Of a stretch of 64,000 nt of DNA, positions 31,973 through 44,650 are shown one piece after another. Every line of letters begins with the position of its first letter. Position 1 is the first letter of the stretch. Position numbers and translations under genes: made by a program. The notes under the pieces are model-generated. The model saw only the letters and a program-made list of their open reading frames with translations, did no database searches and was not told the origin of the DNA. Origin of the DNA: Symsagittifera roscoffensis (taxonomy: Eukaryota > Xenacoelomorpha > Acoela > Convolutidae); the NCBI RefSeq assembly GCF_963678635.1, contig NC_087068.1:4857079-4921078 (forward strand), in the 5' to 3' direction.

Positions 31973-34900
31973 ACATTTTAAGAGGTTTAATTTGTATTTC
32001 AGGAGATTCAACTTCCGTTTAGAGTAAAAGTAGCTCAGTTCTTTCTTAGTTTAATCATAAAATGCTACCGCCTTGCCAATCGTTTTAGATCCTCTACTGG
32101 TTGACATTTGTTTCAATGCATCATAAAAAACTAGTCAATATTTTAACATTGGGCATCTCCTGAGTCTGATAGTTCACCTTAATTCAGTCTTCTACTGCTA
32201 AACAAAAGATTGAACAATTCAGTGCAAATAAAAGACTGCAAGAAAATATACTAAAGAGGCACATTTTGCTGCATCTGAACAACTCTGGCTCTCTCTCTCT
32301 ATCTTGCCACGTTTTTTTGTGTGTTTGGAGGAGCAACCGAATAGAAAAATTTTGTGTCGAACTTGCTCTGAAATTGTCTCGGCAGTCTTCTTTTCGTTTT
32401 TCAACCTAAAATATTTGCTTGCGGGAAAGGATTTATCTAAACCCTCGTCTGCCAAAGCCAAATAGAGAAAATCTGTTTTTTTTTATTTCTTCATTTTCGA
32501 TAACATCTCAACATTTATCGAAAAAGTTTCAATACAGTTGCAACATTCTCAACTTGGGGTACCGCAGTATTAAAAATCTTACTAAAACCATTCCACGATA
32601 ACCTGTAGTAGATTAAACAAGCTCCACATCATACATTCGTTGAGATTGTTTTAACAATCAGTACTCTTCCACATATGTCTTCATTTATTCCCCAATATCA
32701 GTTCAGTTCACATCGATAACATTAAAAGTTGTTTCTAGTTCATGTGGAAACTTAAGATCGCAATGCACCTAGCCGAACAAGAAGAGGTTTAGAAGAAAGA
32801 GGTTTTTGTAACACAGGTTTTTTCCTTAACGTGTTTTTTACGTCTACGTTGTTTTTAACTTGATCGTATCAACTGCATTTCCATATTGCTTCTGTGGAAT
32901 ACCCCTGTTCTGGAATTTCTTCTTTCCGGAGTTTCCGTTTTCTTGGTTTCCTCGTTGGGTAAAATCATCAAACAACTAGGTCTTGATTTTTGACAATGGA
33001 GTAACAACCCAGCGCTTCATAAACAGTCTTACATTGATTGAAGTAACCATCGACACTGAAGCAATCAGTTATTTTCTGTCATGAGGTCCCTGTCATGTAG
33101 TAGCTTTCATTTTTGCATTGTGGTGGTCTGGTTGCTTGGAAACATAGCTTGACCGTGCTTTCAAACGTTTGAGCTCGATTTTTCTTTGCCTTGAATTTTT
33201 GTGTTGCTTCATTGTAGTCCTATTGTGTGTACAAGCCCGTGAAACAATAGCAGTAGTAGTAGTACTAAAAATAGTAGTAGGATAGGCTTCTGGGTAGACC
33301 CACGGGTGTGACCCCTCACTGATCAGTTTAAATGAGTTTTCCAGCTGGATTGCATTGTCGGCAGAGGGAGAGAAAGCTCCAAGTGCTTGGTACTAGTTCA
33401 TTGAACTGCGTTTCCACGTAATTCCATTATACTCGTATTAGATTTTGTTTCTGATTTGTTGCGTCGCTAAATTCAACTTTTTTTGCAAAATGTTATGCAG
33501 CAAAGCTTCTCTTTTCCGGAAATTTTCATGATTTTTGTATAATCGATATTTTGGCACTTCGAATTTGTTGTAAATTCCTTGTCGGGTTGTTTAATTCCGG
33601 TTCCAACACATTGAGCCGCTGCTATGTCGTAATTACCGCAGTTAATTTTCCAGAAGAGCAATATGTCGTGCAACTCCATATATATCGACACTGGCTGTAG
33701 ATTAGCTGCTTTCTTTTTAGTGACATATGAATAATTGTAACCACATCCAAGATATTGCTCTCGAGTGCACTTTTTCAATGATTTTCAACTCTGACTTGAA
33801 TCAATACCAATGACTTAAATCAATACCAACGTTGGCTTACTTGCTTTGATTGGTAAAAGCTCGTTCAAAAGGTAAAGCAAGGTTAAATGGATGTTTACAT
33901 CTTCAAAGTTACAATAAAGTGTAACTTCAAAGTTGGTTCAATTAGAAGAAGGTACCAGAAAGACTTAGGTTGATTTAAATGCGAAAAACTAGTTGAAGTA
34001 AGGTTGATTTTTTCAGGGATCTTGAACAAGCCGTAGCTTTTGCTTGAATTTTAGTTAGAAATCATCGTCTACGATAGAACCGAACTTAAAATTGTCGAAC
34101 TGAAAGAATTATATTGTTTTGAGGGAAATTTTTGTTTCTACTATTTGAAAAATTTATTAAAAATATAGAGAACTTATTTAAGTTAAGTCTGGCTGAGATT
34201 TGAAGATAGTTGCTTCCTTGTTAAAATTTTTCTTCTAAATGATCTTTTAGAATTTATCTTTTTTTGAAATAAAATCTATTGGAAGATAATAGATGGCGCA
34301 GGATAACCTACATTCAAGTCATGCTTTAGCTTAAGTTTGCTGGAATTTTTCAAAAACTGATCCTTTCAGCATAGAATCTGTTTTTAAGTTCTCCAGATTA
34401 ATCTTTGAAAAGATATTTGCAAATATTGGAATTGAGGAGATACACCACATTGTTTTTTCTGGTTGGGTTCAGTTTCGATCTTTCGAGAAACTCAAGTGGA
34501 ACTATAAAGTAGTTTTTGTTCAAATAAATTTGCTGAAAGCTTACAAAATGTTCAATTGATAAAGTTTATACCCCAATTTTCATTTCTGAGTCAAATTGTA
34601 AAGAAAAAACGCTTTGTTTTAAGATTTCGGATCAAGCAGAAACTCCGAAATTTTACTGGTACAGTGAAGAAAACCACAAAAAAGACCTGAAAAGGTGGAA
34701 GAATTTTGCTGCTAATGGTGTGTTTTTTTTTCAACTGATTATGAAATCAACGAAAGCTCAAATTATGACAGCAAAGAACTCGTCATAATCATATTAAATC
34801 ACATGTGTTGCATAATTTTGAAGAATTTTCAGCAATGATTCGGATTTTCAAAAATCGACAGAATCGAACTCGGTGTTGCAAAAAACTGGACTGAATTTTG

Positions 34901-35137
34901 AGCCAGATAAATACAAATATTTTTGAATGTCATTTTCAAATAAAACCAGATAATTATCGATTATCCTTGGTTTGCATCTTTTCATTTTGTAAAAGATACA
35001 AAAAAAGTTATCTTGCTGTTCTCATGTATTAAAAATTGAATTCGTTCAAGGTCTATTTGTTGGATTTACCTCGCAAGCATTTTTAATTGACATAAGCTGT
35101 AAAACTTCGGGGTTCAAAGAAAATGGTTGGTTAGGGT
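31973..35137. repeat. segmental duplication, copy A1 (3.17 kb)
   Basis: Starts ACATTTTAAGAGGTTTAATT and is nearly identical to 36619-39780 (offset 4644-4646). Differences are scattered single bases and short indels, for example TTTTCAAAAACTG against TTTTCAAAACTG. The minus-strand 101-codon ORF is identical in both copies. Confidence 0.95.
32770..33778 (-). pseudogene. broken cysteine-containing gene (copy A1)
   Basis: The first open piece, 33473-33778, codes for 101 residues with eight Cys (for example LGCGYNYSYV, KINCGNYDIAAAQC, KLCCITFCKKS) but starts without ATG. It is followed in other frames by protein-like pieces: FSPSADNAIQLENSF and EGSHPWVYPEAYPTT; then KAKKNRAQTFESTV, CFQATRPPQCKNESY and DCFSVDGYFNQCKTV; then a Gly/Asn/Lys-rich GNQENGNSGKKKFQNRG. 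Several TGA codons stand in the third piece, and CGA (Arg) would fit the surroundings, suggesting CpG decay. No family recognised. Confidence 0.5.
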
Positions 35138-35799
35138 ACAATTGCTTTTCTTTAGGACTTAGTCGACTCCAATTTTCATTTAGTTTAAAAAAAGCACTGT
35201 AGAGTTCATAACTTATCGAAACAAAACCAAAAAAAGTTCTTGAGGTTCTAAGAAGTTTCGAAAAGGGCTAGAAGTAAAAACAAAATACGCCTTTTAAACG
35301 TTCCTATTCATCGTAATAAAAGTTTCATATAAGTTGAAAATTTCTATTGAGACTTAAAAGAAAGACCTAATAGAGTTTCTATTGAGTTAAGTTCTTAGGT
35401 CTAACTCATAGAGTAATTTTGGATAGAGTACACCGTCTGCTTGTCACGCTATCTTATTTTCGGCCGGATAGATTCGTGCAACTTCTTAGTCTAATACTGA
35501 TCTTAATCTTACTCTTATATCTGCTAGTCTCAATTAGTCTCAGTAGATCTAGAGTGTACTGGTTCATTGCGAGTAGGTCTCTTGGAGAGGCAACTAAGTT
35601 CTAAGTTAAATTCAAATATCTCTGGTGCTGAAATTGCAAGTAATTTCAGCACTTACAAATAAGTGGGTTGTTAGTTAGATGGATCATGATTGGTTAGTAC
35701 TAAATAATTTATAGTGATAAAATATCCAATAATAAAATATAGTTTAGATCTGGTTCCACCCATTCGGGGTTTACAGAGTTTTTGAATCTTTAATCTTCT
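35138..35799. repeat. 0.66-kb tandem unit B1
   Basis: Begins ACAATTGCTTTTCTTTAGGA and ends with the phrase CCACCCATTCGGGGTTTAC. The same 662-666 bp unit follows at 35800. A 61-codon frame in each unit lacks ATG and is probably not a gene. Confidence 0.92.
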
Positions 35800-36465
35800 A
35801 CAATTGCTTTTCTTCAGGACTTAGTCGACTCCAATTTTCATTTAATTTTAAAAAAATAAGCGCTGTAGAGTTCATAACTTATCGAAACAAAACCAAAAAA
35901 AGTTCTTGAGGTTCTAAGAAGTTTCGAAAAGGGCTAGAAGTAAAAACAAAATACGCCTTTTAAACGTTCCTATTCATCGTAATAAAAGTTTCATATAAGT
36001 TGAAAATTTCTATTGAGACTTAAAAGAAAGACCTAATAGAATTTCTATTGAGTTAAGTTCTTAGGTCTAACTCATAGAGTAATTTTGGATAGAGTACACC
36101 GTCTGCTCGTCACGCTATCTTATTTTCGGCCGGATAGATTCGTGCAACTTCTTAGTCTAATACCGATCCTAATCTTACTCTTATATCTGCTAGTCTCAAT
36201 TAGTCTCAGTAGATCTAGAGTGTACTGGTTCATTGCGAGTAGGTCTCTTGGAGAGGCAACTAAGTTCTAAGTTAAATTCAAATATCTCTGGTGCTGAAAG
36301 TGCAAGTAATTTCAGCACTTACAAATAAGTGGGTTGTTAGTTAGATGGATCATGATTGGTTAGTGCTAAATAATTTATAAAGATAAAATATCCAATAATA
36401 AAATATAGTTTAGATCTGGTTCCACCCATTCGGGGTTTACAGAGTTTTTGAATCTTTAATCTTCT
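35800..36465. repeat. 0.66-kb tandem unit B2
   Basis: Second full unit, about 98 percent like B1 by eye (for example TACTGATCTT against TACCGATCCT). Confidence 0.92.
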
Positions 36466-36618
36466 ACAATTGCTTTTCTTCAGGACTTAGTCGACTCCAA
36501 TATTCATTTAATTTTAAAAAAATAAGCGCTGTAGAGTTCATAACTTATCGAAACAAAACCAAAAAAAGTTCTTGAATTTCTAAAAAGTTTCAAAAATGGC
36601 TAGAAGTAAAAGCAAAAT
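36466..36618. repeat. truncated tandem unit B3
   Basis: The first 150 bp of the B unit, cut at AGCAAAATAC where A2 begins. The break point joins AAATAC to ATTTTAAGAGG. Confidence 0.85.
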
Positions 36619-39600
36619 ACATTTTAAGAGGTTTAATTTGTATTTCAGGAGATTCAACTTCCGTTTAGAGTAAAAGTAGCTCAGTTCTTTCTTAGTTTAA
36701 TCATAAAATGCTACCGCCTTGCCAATCGTTTTAGATCCTCTACTGGTTGACATTTGTTTCAATGCATCATAAAAAATTAGTCAATATTTTAACATTGGGC
36801 ATCTCCTGAGTCTGATAGTTCACCTTAATTCAGTCTTCTACTGCTAAACAAAAGATTGAACAATTCAGTGCAAATAAAAGACGGCAAGAAAATATACTAA
36901 AGAGGCACATTTTGCTGCATCTGAACAACTCTGGCTCTCTCTCTCTATCTTGCCACGTTTTTCTGTGTGTTTGGAGGAGCAACCGAATAGACAAATTTTG
37001 TGTCGAACTTGCTCTGAAATTGTCTCGGCAGTCTTTTTTTCGTTTTTCAACCTAAAATATTTGCTTGCGGGAAAGGATTTATCTAAACCCTCGTCTGCCA
37101 AAGCCAAATAGAGAAAATCTGTTTTTTTATTTCTTCATTTTCGATAACATCTCAACATTTATCGAAAAAGTTTCAATACAGTTGCAACATTCTCAACTTG
37201 GGGTACCGCAGTATTAAGAATCTTACTAAAACCATTCCACGATAACCTGTAGTAGATTAAACAAGCTCCACTTCATACATTCGTTGAGATTGTTTTAACA
37301 ATCAGTACTCTTCCACATATGTCTTCATTTATTCCCCAATATCAGTTCAGTTCACATCGATAATATTAAAAGTTGTTTCTAGTTCATGTGGAAACTTAAG
37401 ATCGCAATGCACCTAGCCGAACAAGAAGAGGTTTAGAAGAAAGAGGTTTTTGTAACACAGGTTTTTTCCCTAACGTGTTTTTTACGTCTACGTTGTTTTT
37501 AACTTGATCGTATCAACTGCATTTCCATATTGCTTCTGTGGAATACCCCTGTTCTGGAATTTCTTCTTTCCGGAGTTTCCGTTTTCTTGGTTTCCTCGTT
37601 GGGTAAAATCATCAAACAACTAGGTCTTGATTTTTGACAATGGAGTAACAACCCAGCGCTTCATAAACAGTCTTACATTGATTGAAGTAACCATCGACAC
37701 TGAAGCAATCAGTTATTTTCTGTCATGAGGTCCCTGTCATGTAGTAGCTTTCATTTTTGCATTGTGGTGGTCTGGTTGCTTGGAAACATAGTTTGACCGT
37801 GCTTTCAAACGTTTGAGCTCGATTTTTCTTTGCCTTGAATTTTTGTGTTGCTTCATTGTAGTCCTATTGTGTGTACAAGCCCGTGAAACAATAGCAGTAG
37901 TAGTAGTACTAAAAATAGTAGTAGGATAGGCTTCTGGGTAGACCCACGGGTGTGACCCCTCACTGATCAGTTTAAATGAGTTTTCCAGCTGGATTGCATT
38001 GTCGGCAGAGGGAGAGAAAGCTCCAAGTGCACGGTACTAGTTCATTGAACTGCGTTTCCACGTAATTCCATTATACTCGTATTAGATTTTGTTTCTGATT
38101 TGTTGCGTCGCTAAATTCAACTTTTTTTGCAAAATGTTATGCAGCAAAGCTTCTCTTTTCCGGAAATTTTCATGATTTTTGTATAATCGATATTTTGGCA
38201 CTTCGAATTTGTTGTAAATTCCTTGTCGGGTTGTTTAATTCCGGTTCCAACACATTGAGCCGCTGCTATGTCGTAATTACCGCAGTTAATTTTCCAGAAG
38301 AGCAATATGTCGTGCAACTCCATATATATCGACACTGGCTGTAGATTAGCTGCTTTCTTTTTAGTGACATATGAATAATTGTAACCACATCCAAGATATT
38401 GCTCTCGAGTGCACTTTTTCAATGATTTTCAACTCTGACTTGAATCAATACCAATGACTTAAATCAATACCAACGTTGGCTTACTTGCTTTGATTGGTAA
38501 AAGCTCGTTCAAAAAGTAAAGCAAGGTTAAATGGATGTTTACATCTTCAAAGTTACAATAAAGTGTAACTTCAAAGTTGGTTCAATTAGAAGAAGGTACC
38601 AGAAAGACTTAGGTTGATTTAAATGCGAAAAACTAGTTGAAGTAAGGTTGATTTTTTCAGGGATCTTGAAAAAGCCGTAGCTTTTGCTTGAATTTTAGTT
38701 AGAAATAATCGTCTGCGATAGAACCGAACTTAAAATTGTCGAACTGAAAGAATTATATTGTTTTGAGGGAATTTTTTGTTTCTACTATTTGAAAAATTTA
38801 TCAAAAATATAGAGAACTTATTTAAGTTAAGTCTGGCTGAGATTTGAAGATAGTTGCTTCCTTGATAAAATTTTTCTTCTAAATGATCTTTTAGAATTTA
38901 ACTTTTTTTGAAATAAAATCTATTGGAAGATAATAGATGGCGCAGGATAACCTACATTCAAGTCATGCTTTAGCTTAAGTTTGCTGGAGTTTTTCAAAAC
39001 TGATCCTTTCAGCATAGAATCTGTTTTTAAGTTCTCCAGATTAATCTTTGAAAAGATATTTGCAAATATTGGAATTGAGGAGATACACCACATTGTTTTT
39101 TCTGGTTGGGTTCAGTTTCGATCTTTCGAGAAACTCAAGTGGAACTATAAAGTAGTTTTTGTTCAAATAAATTTGCTGAAAGCTTACAAAATGTTCAATT
39201 GATAAAGTTTATACACCAATTTTCATTTCTGAGTCAAATTGTAAAGAAAAAACGCTTTGTTTTAAGATTTTGGATCAAGCAGAAACTCCGAAATTTTACT
39301 GGTACAGTGAAGAAAACCACAAAAAAGACCTGAAAAGGTGGAAGAATTTTGCTGCTAATGGTGTGTTTTTTTTTCAGCTGATTATGAAATCAACGAAAGC
39401 TCAAATTCTGACAGCAAAGAACTCGTCATAATCATATTAAATCACATGTATTGCATAATTTTGAAGAATTTTCAGCAATGATTCGGATTTTCAAAAATCG
39501 ACAGAATGGAACTCGGTGTTGCAAAAAACTGGACTGAATTTTGAGCCAGATAAATACAAATATTTTTGAATGTCATTTTCAAATAAAACCAGATAATTAT

Positions 39601-39780
39601 CGATTATCCTTGGTTTGCATCTTTTCATTTTATAAAAGATACAAAAAAAGATATCTTGCTGTTCTCATGTATTAAAAATTGAATTCGTTCAATGTCTATT
39701 TGTTGGATTTACCTCGCAAGCATTTTTAATTGACATAAGCTGTAAAACTTCGGGGTTCAAAGAAAATGGTTGGTTAGGGT
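36619..39780. repeat. segmental duplication, copy A2
   Basis: Second copy of 31973-35137, in direct orientation. It is followed by the beginning of a further B unit at 39781. Confidence 0.95.
37414..38422 (-). pseudogene. broken cysteine-containing gene (copy A2)
   Basis: Same frames, stops and shifts as copy A1. The 101-codon part at 38117-38422 has the same protein sequence. The gene was therefore already broken, or uses splicing I cannot see, before the duplication. Confidence 0.5.
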
Positions 39781-40028
39781 ACAATTGCTTTTCTTTAGGA
39801 CTTAGTCGACTCCAATTTTCATTTAATTTAAAAAAAATAAGCGCTGTAGAGTTCATAACTTATCGAAACAAAACCAAAAAAAGTTCTTGAATTTCTAAAA
39901 AGTTTCAAAAATGGCTAGAAGTAAAAACAAAATACGCCTTTTAAACGTTCCTATTCCTCGTAATGGAACCTTCAAATAAGTTGAAAATTTCTATTGAGAC
40001 TTAATAGAAAAACCTAACAAAATTTTTA
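39781..40028. repeat. partial, more diverged B unit
   Basis: Begins ACAATTGCTTTTCTTTAGGA and follows B for about 250 bp, then diverges at TTTTTATTCCAGACTT. Confidence 0.8.
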
Positions 40029-40029
40029 T

Positions 40030-41640
40030 TCCAGACTTAAATACAGATCTATAAATAAAAATGTGAGTGATTAATGAGGTAAAGATTGTACTTTCTATCT
40101 AAATCTACTGCGTTTTAAGGTTATTTTTGTCACTCTGATTAATGTGACCGAATCATTTAACTATATTTGAACATCAGCTGGCTACTTTTTTTTTACCAAT
40201 GGTTTAGTTCAAAAAAATATTTAACAGCTAGATATTCACACCCTATCAGTGAAAACCATCGAAGTATGTCTAATTTTGCGTAAACATTTGCAATGGAGAA
40301 AGAAAAATTGGGGGGGAGGGGGAACACTGGCGTAGTGAGGTAAAAACTGAGGTGGGTCGCGTAAGCAAAGTATGTGATCTGTTGAGCGTATTTGGATTTT
40401 TAAGTTTTTGCTGGTTGTAACTGTACAAGACATGGCATAAAATTTCTTGCAAAAATTAAAAGTTTTTGCAAAAAAAAATGAGTATACATTAAAAGAAAGT
40501 GGGTTATAGCCAGATAAAATGGATTATAGTGGATTATTGTTTCAAAAATAAGCGATTATAATGGAATAATTTAAGAACAAAACCAATTTCAGTGCAAAAA
40601 GCAGTGATTTAGAATCAATTATCATCTAACACAGCAAAATGTGAAACATCAAACAAACAAAAAAAGACCGTTGTATAGTTGACTCTTGCTGCGAGCCAAA
40701 AAAAAAAATATTTCAGAAAAACCCGGTCTAAAATTAATGCTTTAATACAACAGTTACACAGAAAACAAAATTTTTTTAAAACTTAGGTGCCAGGCAGGCG
40801 CTGATCTAGGAATTTATCTCGAGGGGGAGGGGGGCAGAGTTTCAAAAAAACTTTGAAAATTTTGTCGATAAATTTTTAGGTCGATCAAACTGATTTTATG
40901 AGGTGTCCCAAATCACTATAAAGACCGTAATTTAACCAAGACCGTAACTTGAGTTGGATCAAGCTGGAGTCAACTTGCGTATTTGAGACCAGCGTATTGG
41001 GGCCGAGTTGATTAGAAATTAAAAAGACCACCAATCATAAAAGACATTAAAAAGACCACCAACCATAAATGGTTGCAATCAAATGGCAAAAACAAACAAG
41101 AACAGCCGGTTGCTGCGCAAATAGCACAGAATGTTCTTCCCATTTTATAAAAAAAAGTTTGAAAAAGTTACTTTTTTAAATTGCGTCAAGCAACTTGAAT
41201 TGAAGCAGGGGATGATATATGGTTTTATCAATACCTTACGAATGTCTTATAACTTCAATTTGTAACTTACAAAACTTGCTGCGGTATGATGATTAGGAAT
41301 TATTTTAGCCCTTCTCCACCTTCCTCGCACATTTGAACTTGCTCATTAAAATTTATTTTCGCATTTATCTTACAACGCATCAAAACTTCACGGTTTGAGA
41401 AATTTAATCCATTCAAGCAGAATTGTTATATGAAACTTACTTCGTGTTTCTTTAAATTGCAGAGTTAATAACACGTAGATTAGCTTGGAAAAATGAAATT
41501 TTGAGATTTGGGTTCAGCGAAAAAAGAGCCGGTCTTTAAACAAAGGCCAAAAATTTTAAGGAGTTTTTCACTCCCCAAAGGTTTTTAAGTTTGTCATACA
41601 TCTTTGTAACTTGGAATATTGAACTAACCGGCTGTTTTTC
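40030..41640. other. interval without a supported gene
   Basis: Contains a CATTATAATCxATTAT cluster (40498-40570), a probable decayed hAT end at 40796-40860 (CAGGCGCTGATCTAGGAATT, TCTCGAGGGGGAGG) and a short direct repeat AAAAAGACCACCAA.CATAAA at 41021 and 41049. No exon is supported. Confidence 0.5.
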
Positions 41641-41644
41641 CTTT

Positions 41645-42208
41645 TCCCCACCTCACATAAGTGTCAATTTCATGGTGTAATGAGGGGTTTTACCTTGTTA
41701 AGTATGAAGACGAAGTAATTTTGTCATGGCTTAATTAGTCCGCATGCCAGTTTTAGTAACAATTATTTTTTTTTGATAATTTGTGGCATGTTTGTGATAC
41801 AGATTTGTGAACATTTGTAATTAAAATCAAAATTTGAACAATATTAATACAAAAAGCAAAAATCAAAAAAGAAGGTTTATAATGTGGGGTAAGGAATGAG
41901 ACAGAAACACTTTTTTATATATTTTATAAGTTGTCTTAAAATTTATTGAAAGATTTCTCAAAATTTGGTTTAGACAAAAAAGCAGATGAAGCACTTGAGG
42001 CTTTTTTGCAATTTAATTATTTGATAATTACAGATTTTTTAATAAAACCGTTATACAAACTTTTCTACGAGTAATTTGGGATCACATTCATCGATTGTTA
42101 CAACAATTGGCATGCAGACTGATTAAGCTAACACAAACATGCCTGATCTCTGTACTAAATTTTGTCAAACTCCTCGTTTTACCATAAAATTGATATTTTA
42201 TGAGGTGG
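41645..42208. mobile_element. foldback/TIR element, about 560 bp
   Basis: Left: CACCTCACATAAGTGTCAAT ... TGAGGGGTTTTAC ... GGCTTAATTAGTCCGCATGCC. Right is its reverse complement: GGCATGCAGACTGATTAAGC ... CTCGTTTTACCATAAAATTG ... ATGAGGTGG. Arms are about 110 bp and diverged. A solo fragment of the end is at 17943-17970. Confidence 0.75.
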
Positions 42209-42959
42209 CCAAGAACACTCCACACAGCATCTGATCCGTTTCATCAAAGAACTGTTTTTTGTTCAAACAAATAACTCATTCTTTTTGCGGAGAACGTTTT
42301 TTCCTCGATAATTTACCGCCTTTTTGTTAGCTCAATTGAAGCTCGTTATAAAACACAGCCAAAAAAAGCCATGTGACCTTAGAGCTTTTTCTTAATTTGG
42401 GAGCATTTTTTTAATTCCTCTGTTCAAACACTTTAGGATGGAAGTTTTAGTTTGGTCCCGCTTCCAATTGACAAACAGAAGCAGAATGTAAAAGGATATG
42501 ATGCGCAAAAAAATGTGGCGCCTAAGTGTGAAACACTGTTAACTCCATAATGGGTCTATAAATGGTACATTTTGCTTTTTATGAATTTGTTTGAATAAAT
42601 TTTATGAAAAGACGGACTCCTCCGCTCTGAAAGAACTTAAGTTGTAATCATTAGCAAATTCAGGGTTTTCTCTTGATGATTGTTTTTTTTGCGAAATGCT
42701 GGCAAAGAATTAACAAACACGCCGTTGATCTGTATAAATCTAAGGTAAACGAGAATGAAAAACAAAGTTTATAAAAAAATTAATCCGGTTGTTGATGCTA
42801 AAATCAATTTACAATAACTGGAAATTGAGTTTTTCAGCGACACTTTAATATAAAACTGAACAAATCTTAAAAAATTCATATCATTTTTTGTAGGTATGTG
42901 CCGCATTATCCCAATAAAGACAACCATTATGATCTATTTCTAGTCAGTGCGGCTAGTAT

Positions 42960-43235
42960 AATTTTGCGGCGATGTTAAAGTCGCTCTGTTTCTGCCTTTC
43001 AATAAAAAAAAGGGCGTTAGAGGCCCCTCATGATCCATGCTCGCTGCTTGAGGGTCAAGCAGCAATACCCAGCCCAAAAAACGGTTAAAAATTTGCATGT
43101 ACAAAATCGCAGGGGCGTAACAGCAACTCTACATGAAGAGCTGATTAGCTCATACGTTGGTCCTTTCCCAAGTGGATAAGGAACCTTTAAAAAACGCCAA
43201 GTAGAAATAGTAGTAACTATATTGTTATTTTGCAT
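42960..43235 (-). ncRNA. candidate structured RNA (uncertain)
   Basis: A GC-rich island in AT-rich DNA. Read on the minus strand it has the stem GCTGCTTGA-CCC-TCAAGCAGC (perfect 9 bp), a GGGC...GCCC pairing around it, AGGGGCCTCT, and then a T8 run just after GCCC, like a Pol III stop. Upstream are GGTTCCTT...AAAGGACC (imperfect stem), GCCCCTGCG and an Sm-like GTTTTTTGGG. It does not match U1, U2, U4, U5 or tRNA by eye; the GCCCCTGCG..GCAAATT order faintly recalls U6. Confidence 0.25.
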
Positions 43236-43505
43236 CGTACTCTACTTGACTGGCAAAAAGGTCAAACAATTGAATTAGGAAGACAAAGACACGGGAAGAT
43301 TTTTCTCTAAAAAGTGAGTTCATGAAAAAAAGGACTCAATTTTACTCGTTTTAGTTTTCTCCTAAATTTTTTCCTAAATTCTATCAAGGGGAGTGCATAC
43401 ATACATTTCAGAAAAATATGAACAAAATAAAAAGGCTGGGAAACCAATTTCAAGTCAAACCTAGTCAAGTCGAGTATATAATGACTGTTAACCATTGTCT
43501 CTTAC

Positions 43506-43829
43506 AGTCTTTTCCTAGTGTCTTTTGTAGCTTTCCAATACTTGTTCAATCTCCTTTTCAGTTCGTTGATTGTCATACTGTGAACACGTTTTTTTGTAGT
43601 AAATTGAGTCCAGCCGTGTGATGCTCTGATTGTGAAAAAGTTTTTCCGGAAGTTCATGTTTGCTTTCTCACAAATGCGTTGCATTTCCCCTTGAGTCTCT
43701 TTCATTCTGCTCGAATAGACGAACAGTGGGATGTCTATAGTAGAATCCATATCAAAGTTTGTATATTTTTCTCTTTGTCCCACTTTGGTAATCAAGAGAT
43801 GGTATTTATCATGGATCTTTTGACAATTA
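43506..43829 (-). CDS. exon resembling a CENP-B/Tc5 helix-turn-helix domain
   Basis: A 324-nt exon flanked by ATATTTTCAAG and GACT/GTAAGAG. It encodes 107 full codons, starting with one base and ending with two. The central part, EMQRICEKANMNFRKNFFTI followed by RASHGWTQFTTKKR, has the Ala-Ser-x-Gly-Trp-x-x-Phe-x-x-(Lys/Arg)-Arg signature of the HTH_Tnp_Tc5 (CENP-B type) DNA-binding domain found in pogo/Tigger transposases and host proteins derived from them. A basic tail (NELKRRLNKYWKATKDTRKR) follows. No DDE catalytic domain is seen nearby. Neighbouring exons were not found. It may be a domesticated gene or the remnant of a transposon. Confidence 0.45.
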
Positions 43830-43879
43830 CTTGAAAATATCCGTGCCGGGTTGAAAGTGGAAAAAAGCAAGAAAACAGT

Positions 43880-44640
43880 TTACCTTAATGATCTCAATTT
43901 AGATAATTTTGCAATTCTCAAGCCCCATGTTTACACGCAATAAAATTTAAAACATTTATACAATTATTTTTTTTGAGCTCGGGCAGCATCGTTAAGGTTT
44001 CGATTTTAAAATTAAACTCCTTCACTAATTTTTTGAAACTCGAAATTGGTCCGAAGTTCGGAATATCAAGTCAAAGAGTGCATATTCTGTTCATCGGAAT
44101 TTTCATCTATTTCAAAAAATGATTGGTCTTAAAATTGTTTGATCAAATTGTTTGCTATGTTTGATAAAATTAAAAACTGTAACGGTTTCAGAATTGGGGT
44201 GCTCCTGGATTTGACCCCCTTGGTGCCCAGAGGTACTACTGTAAGACATCCATTGTTAGCTGACCGAATCTAAAAGAAATTTGGTTCAGAAATTTTTATC
44301 TAATAGGATCTTAACAGTGTTATTTCAAAACAAGAAAAATCAATTTATCCCCAGCACCGAAGTTTCATGGACAAAAAATGGTTATAATGGATTTTTGTTG
44401 ACTAAAATTTTGTCTATATAATCGATTATCATGGTAAATTTAGGCAAATTGATGGGTTTTTCATCCATTTTAGTCATTAAATGTCGAAAAAAATCCATTA
44501 TAATCCAATAAAATTGATTATAGTCCATTTTTGTTTTCAAAATAATGGATTATTTTTTGTACATAAAATCCAGGAAAATTGATTAAATTTTGCACATAAT
44601 GATTCTAATTTTTGCAACTTTCTGAAAAACTCGAACGAAC
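43880..44640. other. interval without a supported gene
   Basis: GGGGTGCTCCTGGATTTG at 44197 recurs at 45277 (a small dispersed repeat). The second half is a cluster of ATTATAATCCATTATAAT-type sequence. Confidence 0.5.
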
Positions 44641-44650
44641 AGGGTCATCC

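Noticed and set aside
35419-35604. 61-codon hydrophobic ORF repeated at 36085-36270
   Set aside because: Lacks ATG in both copies and is conserved only because the 0.66-kb unit was recently duplicated.
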